DNA of 13,113 nucleotides, from positions 1 to 13,113 of the forward strand of contig CAZYIC010000030.1 of NCBI GenBank assembly GCA_964646925.1, in the 5' to 3' direction. The translations under genes were made by a program, and so were the position numbers. Shown one piece after another: positions 12,211 through 13,113 of this stretch. The stretch's first letter is position 1; the number at the start of each line of letters is the position of its first letter. This stretch comes from GWB1-37-8 sp964646925. GTDB lineage: Bacteria; Patescibacteriota; Microgenomatia; Levybacterales; UBA12049. The notes under the pieces were generated by a model. It was not told the DNA's origin. It worked only from the letters and a program-made list of their open reading frames with translations, and ran no database searches.

Positions 12211-12218
12211 AAAAATGC

Positions 12219-12524
12219 ATGACTCTTTTTGTAAAGGAAACAAAAAATTTAAAAGAAAAAATAACAGGACTTATCGGAAAAAGTAAACCGCAAGCATTAA
12301 TGATAAAAACTCATTTCGGAATCCACACTTTTGGGCTAAAGTTTCCGATAGATGTTCTAATCTTAAATAAAAACAACAAAGTCGTTTCCATAAAAAAGAA
12401 TCTCCTTCCCAACAGAATATTCGTATGGAATCCCTTACATGAAAGGATCTTGGAGCTTCCTGCCGGAACAATTGACAAAAATAAAATAAAAATTTCAAGC
12501 ATTATTGACTTAAAAATTGTATAA
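12219..12524 (+). CDS. DUF192 family protein
   Basis: The 101-residue product matches DUF192 (PF02643), a compact beta-rich domain. Its best-conserved stretch is GIHTFGLKFPIDVLILNKNNKVV (spanning about 34-56), followed by the NPLHERILELPAGT motif (about 71-84). The domain is of unknown biochemical function, often exported in other bacteria. Here there is no signal peptide, so a cytoplasmic protein is predicted. It is slightly shorter than usual. ATG 12219 lies 8 nt after TATAAT, so the mRNA is nearly leaderless; an ATG at 12215 is out of frame. Its stop codon overlaps the -10 box of the next gene. Confidence 0.88.
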   Translation: MTLFVKETKNLKEKITGLIGKSKPQALMIKTHFGIHTFGLKFPIDVLILNKNNKVVSIKKNLLPNRIFVWNPLHERILELPAGTIDKNKIKISSIIDLKIV

Positions 12525-12525
12525 T
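12520..12525 (+). promoter_or_regulatory. -10 box for the VIT-family gene
   Basis: TATAAT lies over the DUF192 stop codon (12522-12524) and ends 7 nt before ATG 12533, another leaderless geometry. TTGACT at 12505-12510 is too close to act as its -35. Confidence 0.55.
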
Positions 12526-12532
12526 TAACGTT

Positions 12533-13027
12533 ATGCTTAAAAACATTCACGAAGATTACTTAAGAAGCATTATATTTGGCTTCCAGGACTCGCTTGTTTC
12601 AACAACAGGGGTTATTGCAGGAGTCGCAGCAGGCACTAACGATAAACAATTGGTAATTTTGGCCTCTTTTGTAACCATAACCGTAGAGGCTCTTTCTATG
12701 GGAGCAGGACAATATATGAGCGAGAAGTCTGTTCACCAAATGGACAAAACAGGAAAACATACCGACAGTTTGCTTGTCGGCGCATTGTTAATGGGGACAT
12801 CTTATTTTCTTGGAGGATTGGTGCCTGTTCTGCCTATATTGATTTTTGCGCTTCCCGCATCCGCCACAATCAGTATAATTTCAGCGTTAATAGGGTTATT
12901 TGTGCTTGGATTTATGAAAGCCAAACTCGTGAAAGTAAATCCTTTGAAAAGCGCTTTTGAGATTCTTGTTTTGGGAGGCATAGCAACCACAATCGGTCTT
13001 GTTGTCGGAAAACTGCTAAAAGTTTAA
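12533..13027 (+). CDS. Short VIT1/CCC1-family metal transporter
   Basis: The 164-residue product opens DYLRSIIFGFQDSLVSTTGVIAG (spanning about 8-30), the hallmark first helix of the vacuolar iron transporter family (PF01988). It then has VEALSMGAGQYMSEKS (about 51-66), matching the family motif EA-SM--GEY-S-KS with Gln60 in place of the usual Glu. About five transmembrane helices are predicted. The cytoplasmic metal-binding insert of plant VIT1 is missing, as in many short bacterial and archaeal members. The family exports Fe2+ or Mn2+ by proton antiport; the metal here is unknown. The ATG lies 7 nt after a -10 box. The gene is complete and followed by tRNA-Gln. Confidence 0.9.
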   Translation: MLKNIHEDYLRSIIFGFQDSLVSTTGVIAGVAAGTNDKQLVILASFVTITVEALSMGAGQYMSEKSVHQMDKTGKHTDSLLVGALLMGTSYFLGGLVPVLPILIFALPASATISIISALIGLFVLGFMKAKLVKVNPLKSAFEILVLGGIATTIGLVVGKLLKV

Positions 13028-13045
13028 CTTCAAAGCCTAAGTTTA

Positions 13046-13054
13046 TGGTATAAT
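13046..13054 (+). promoter_or_regulatory. Extended -10 promoter of tRNA-Gln
   Basis: TGG-TATAAT is a perfect extended -10 ending 10 nt before the tRNA 5' end. Confidence 0.65.
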
Positions 13055-13064
13055 TTCCATACAT

Positions 13065-13113
13065 TGGGAGATCGTCTAATGGTAGGACGTAAGACTTTGG
13101 ATCTTACTATTCA
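13065..13113 (+). tRNA. tRNA-Gln (anticodon TTG), 3' end outside window
   Basis: TGGGAGA acceptor 5' strand starting with U1 (typical of tRNA-Gln), D arm GTCT/GGAC, anticodon stem TAAGA/TCTTA with loop CTTTGGA. The T arm and acceptor 3' strand lie beyond the window. Confidence 0.9.

Noticed and set aside
12077..12286. Plus-strand frame of 69 codons across the divergent promoter region
   Set aside because: It lies antisense to the zinc-ribbon gene and runs through both -10 boxes into DUF192 in another frame; no motif supports it.
1..13113. CRISPR array or phage structural genes
   Set aside because: No regularly spaced repeats, no Cas motifs and no capsid, tail or terminase motifs were seen on either strand.

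Overview
This 13.1 kb window is AT-rich bacterial chromosome. I infer a Candidate Phyla Radiation genome (Patescibacteria, Microgenomates-like) from overall style, not from a marker gene. The reasons are compact single-gene transcription units, promoters sitting almost on top of start codons, Pro/Thr-linker membrane-anchored surface proteins, tRNA genes scattered singly or in pairs and mostly without an encoded CCA, and a REP-type tyrosine transposase. UGA, UAG and UAA all act as stops.

Layout. 1-780: 3' end of a large surface-anchored protein. 796-1518: a Crp/Fnr-family regulator with a perfect TTGTGA-N6-TCACAA operator laid over its own -10 box; its winged-helix end is displaced by a -1 frame change at A7. 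1521-2285: a single-gene RAYT/IS200-like element with matching hairpin termini. 2375-4307: rarA and a membrane-anchored PsbP-like protein. 4310-4484: an intact tRNA-His preceded by a broken tRNA-His copy that carries a 20-bp palindrome. 4509-6332: a rhomboid protease, then tRNA-Arg and an AI-2E-family permease. 6521-8267: an accessory-looking block with a small ORF and a two-gene operon (winged-helix HNH nuclease, then a ClpP-fold serine protease of the SDH family). 8413-8573: intact tRNA-Gly(UCC) preceded by a truncated tRNA-Gly and a hairpin pair. 8611-9784: an MFS exporter interrupted by 10 Ns that look like an assembly artefact. 9930-11310: an L,D-transpeptidase/membrane protein operon. 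11332-11488: tRNA-Pro and tRNA-Leu. 11606-13027: DUF378 protein, a zinc-ribbon protein with a non-AUG start, a DUF192 protein and a short VIT/CCC1-type transporter. 13065 to end: partial tRNA-Gln.

Most genes are envelope or housekeeping functions in unrelated short transcription units. The candidates for something new are the HNH nuclease-SDH protease operon between decayed sequences, the repeated pattern of tRNA 5' halves cut just after the anticodon beside an intact tRNA of the same anticodon, and the self-operator plus frameshift in the Crp-like gene. Reading is by eye; no homology search was run.
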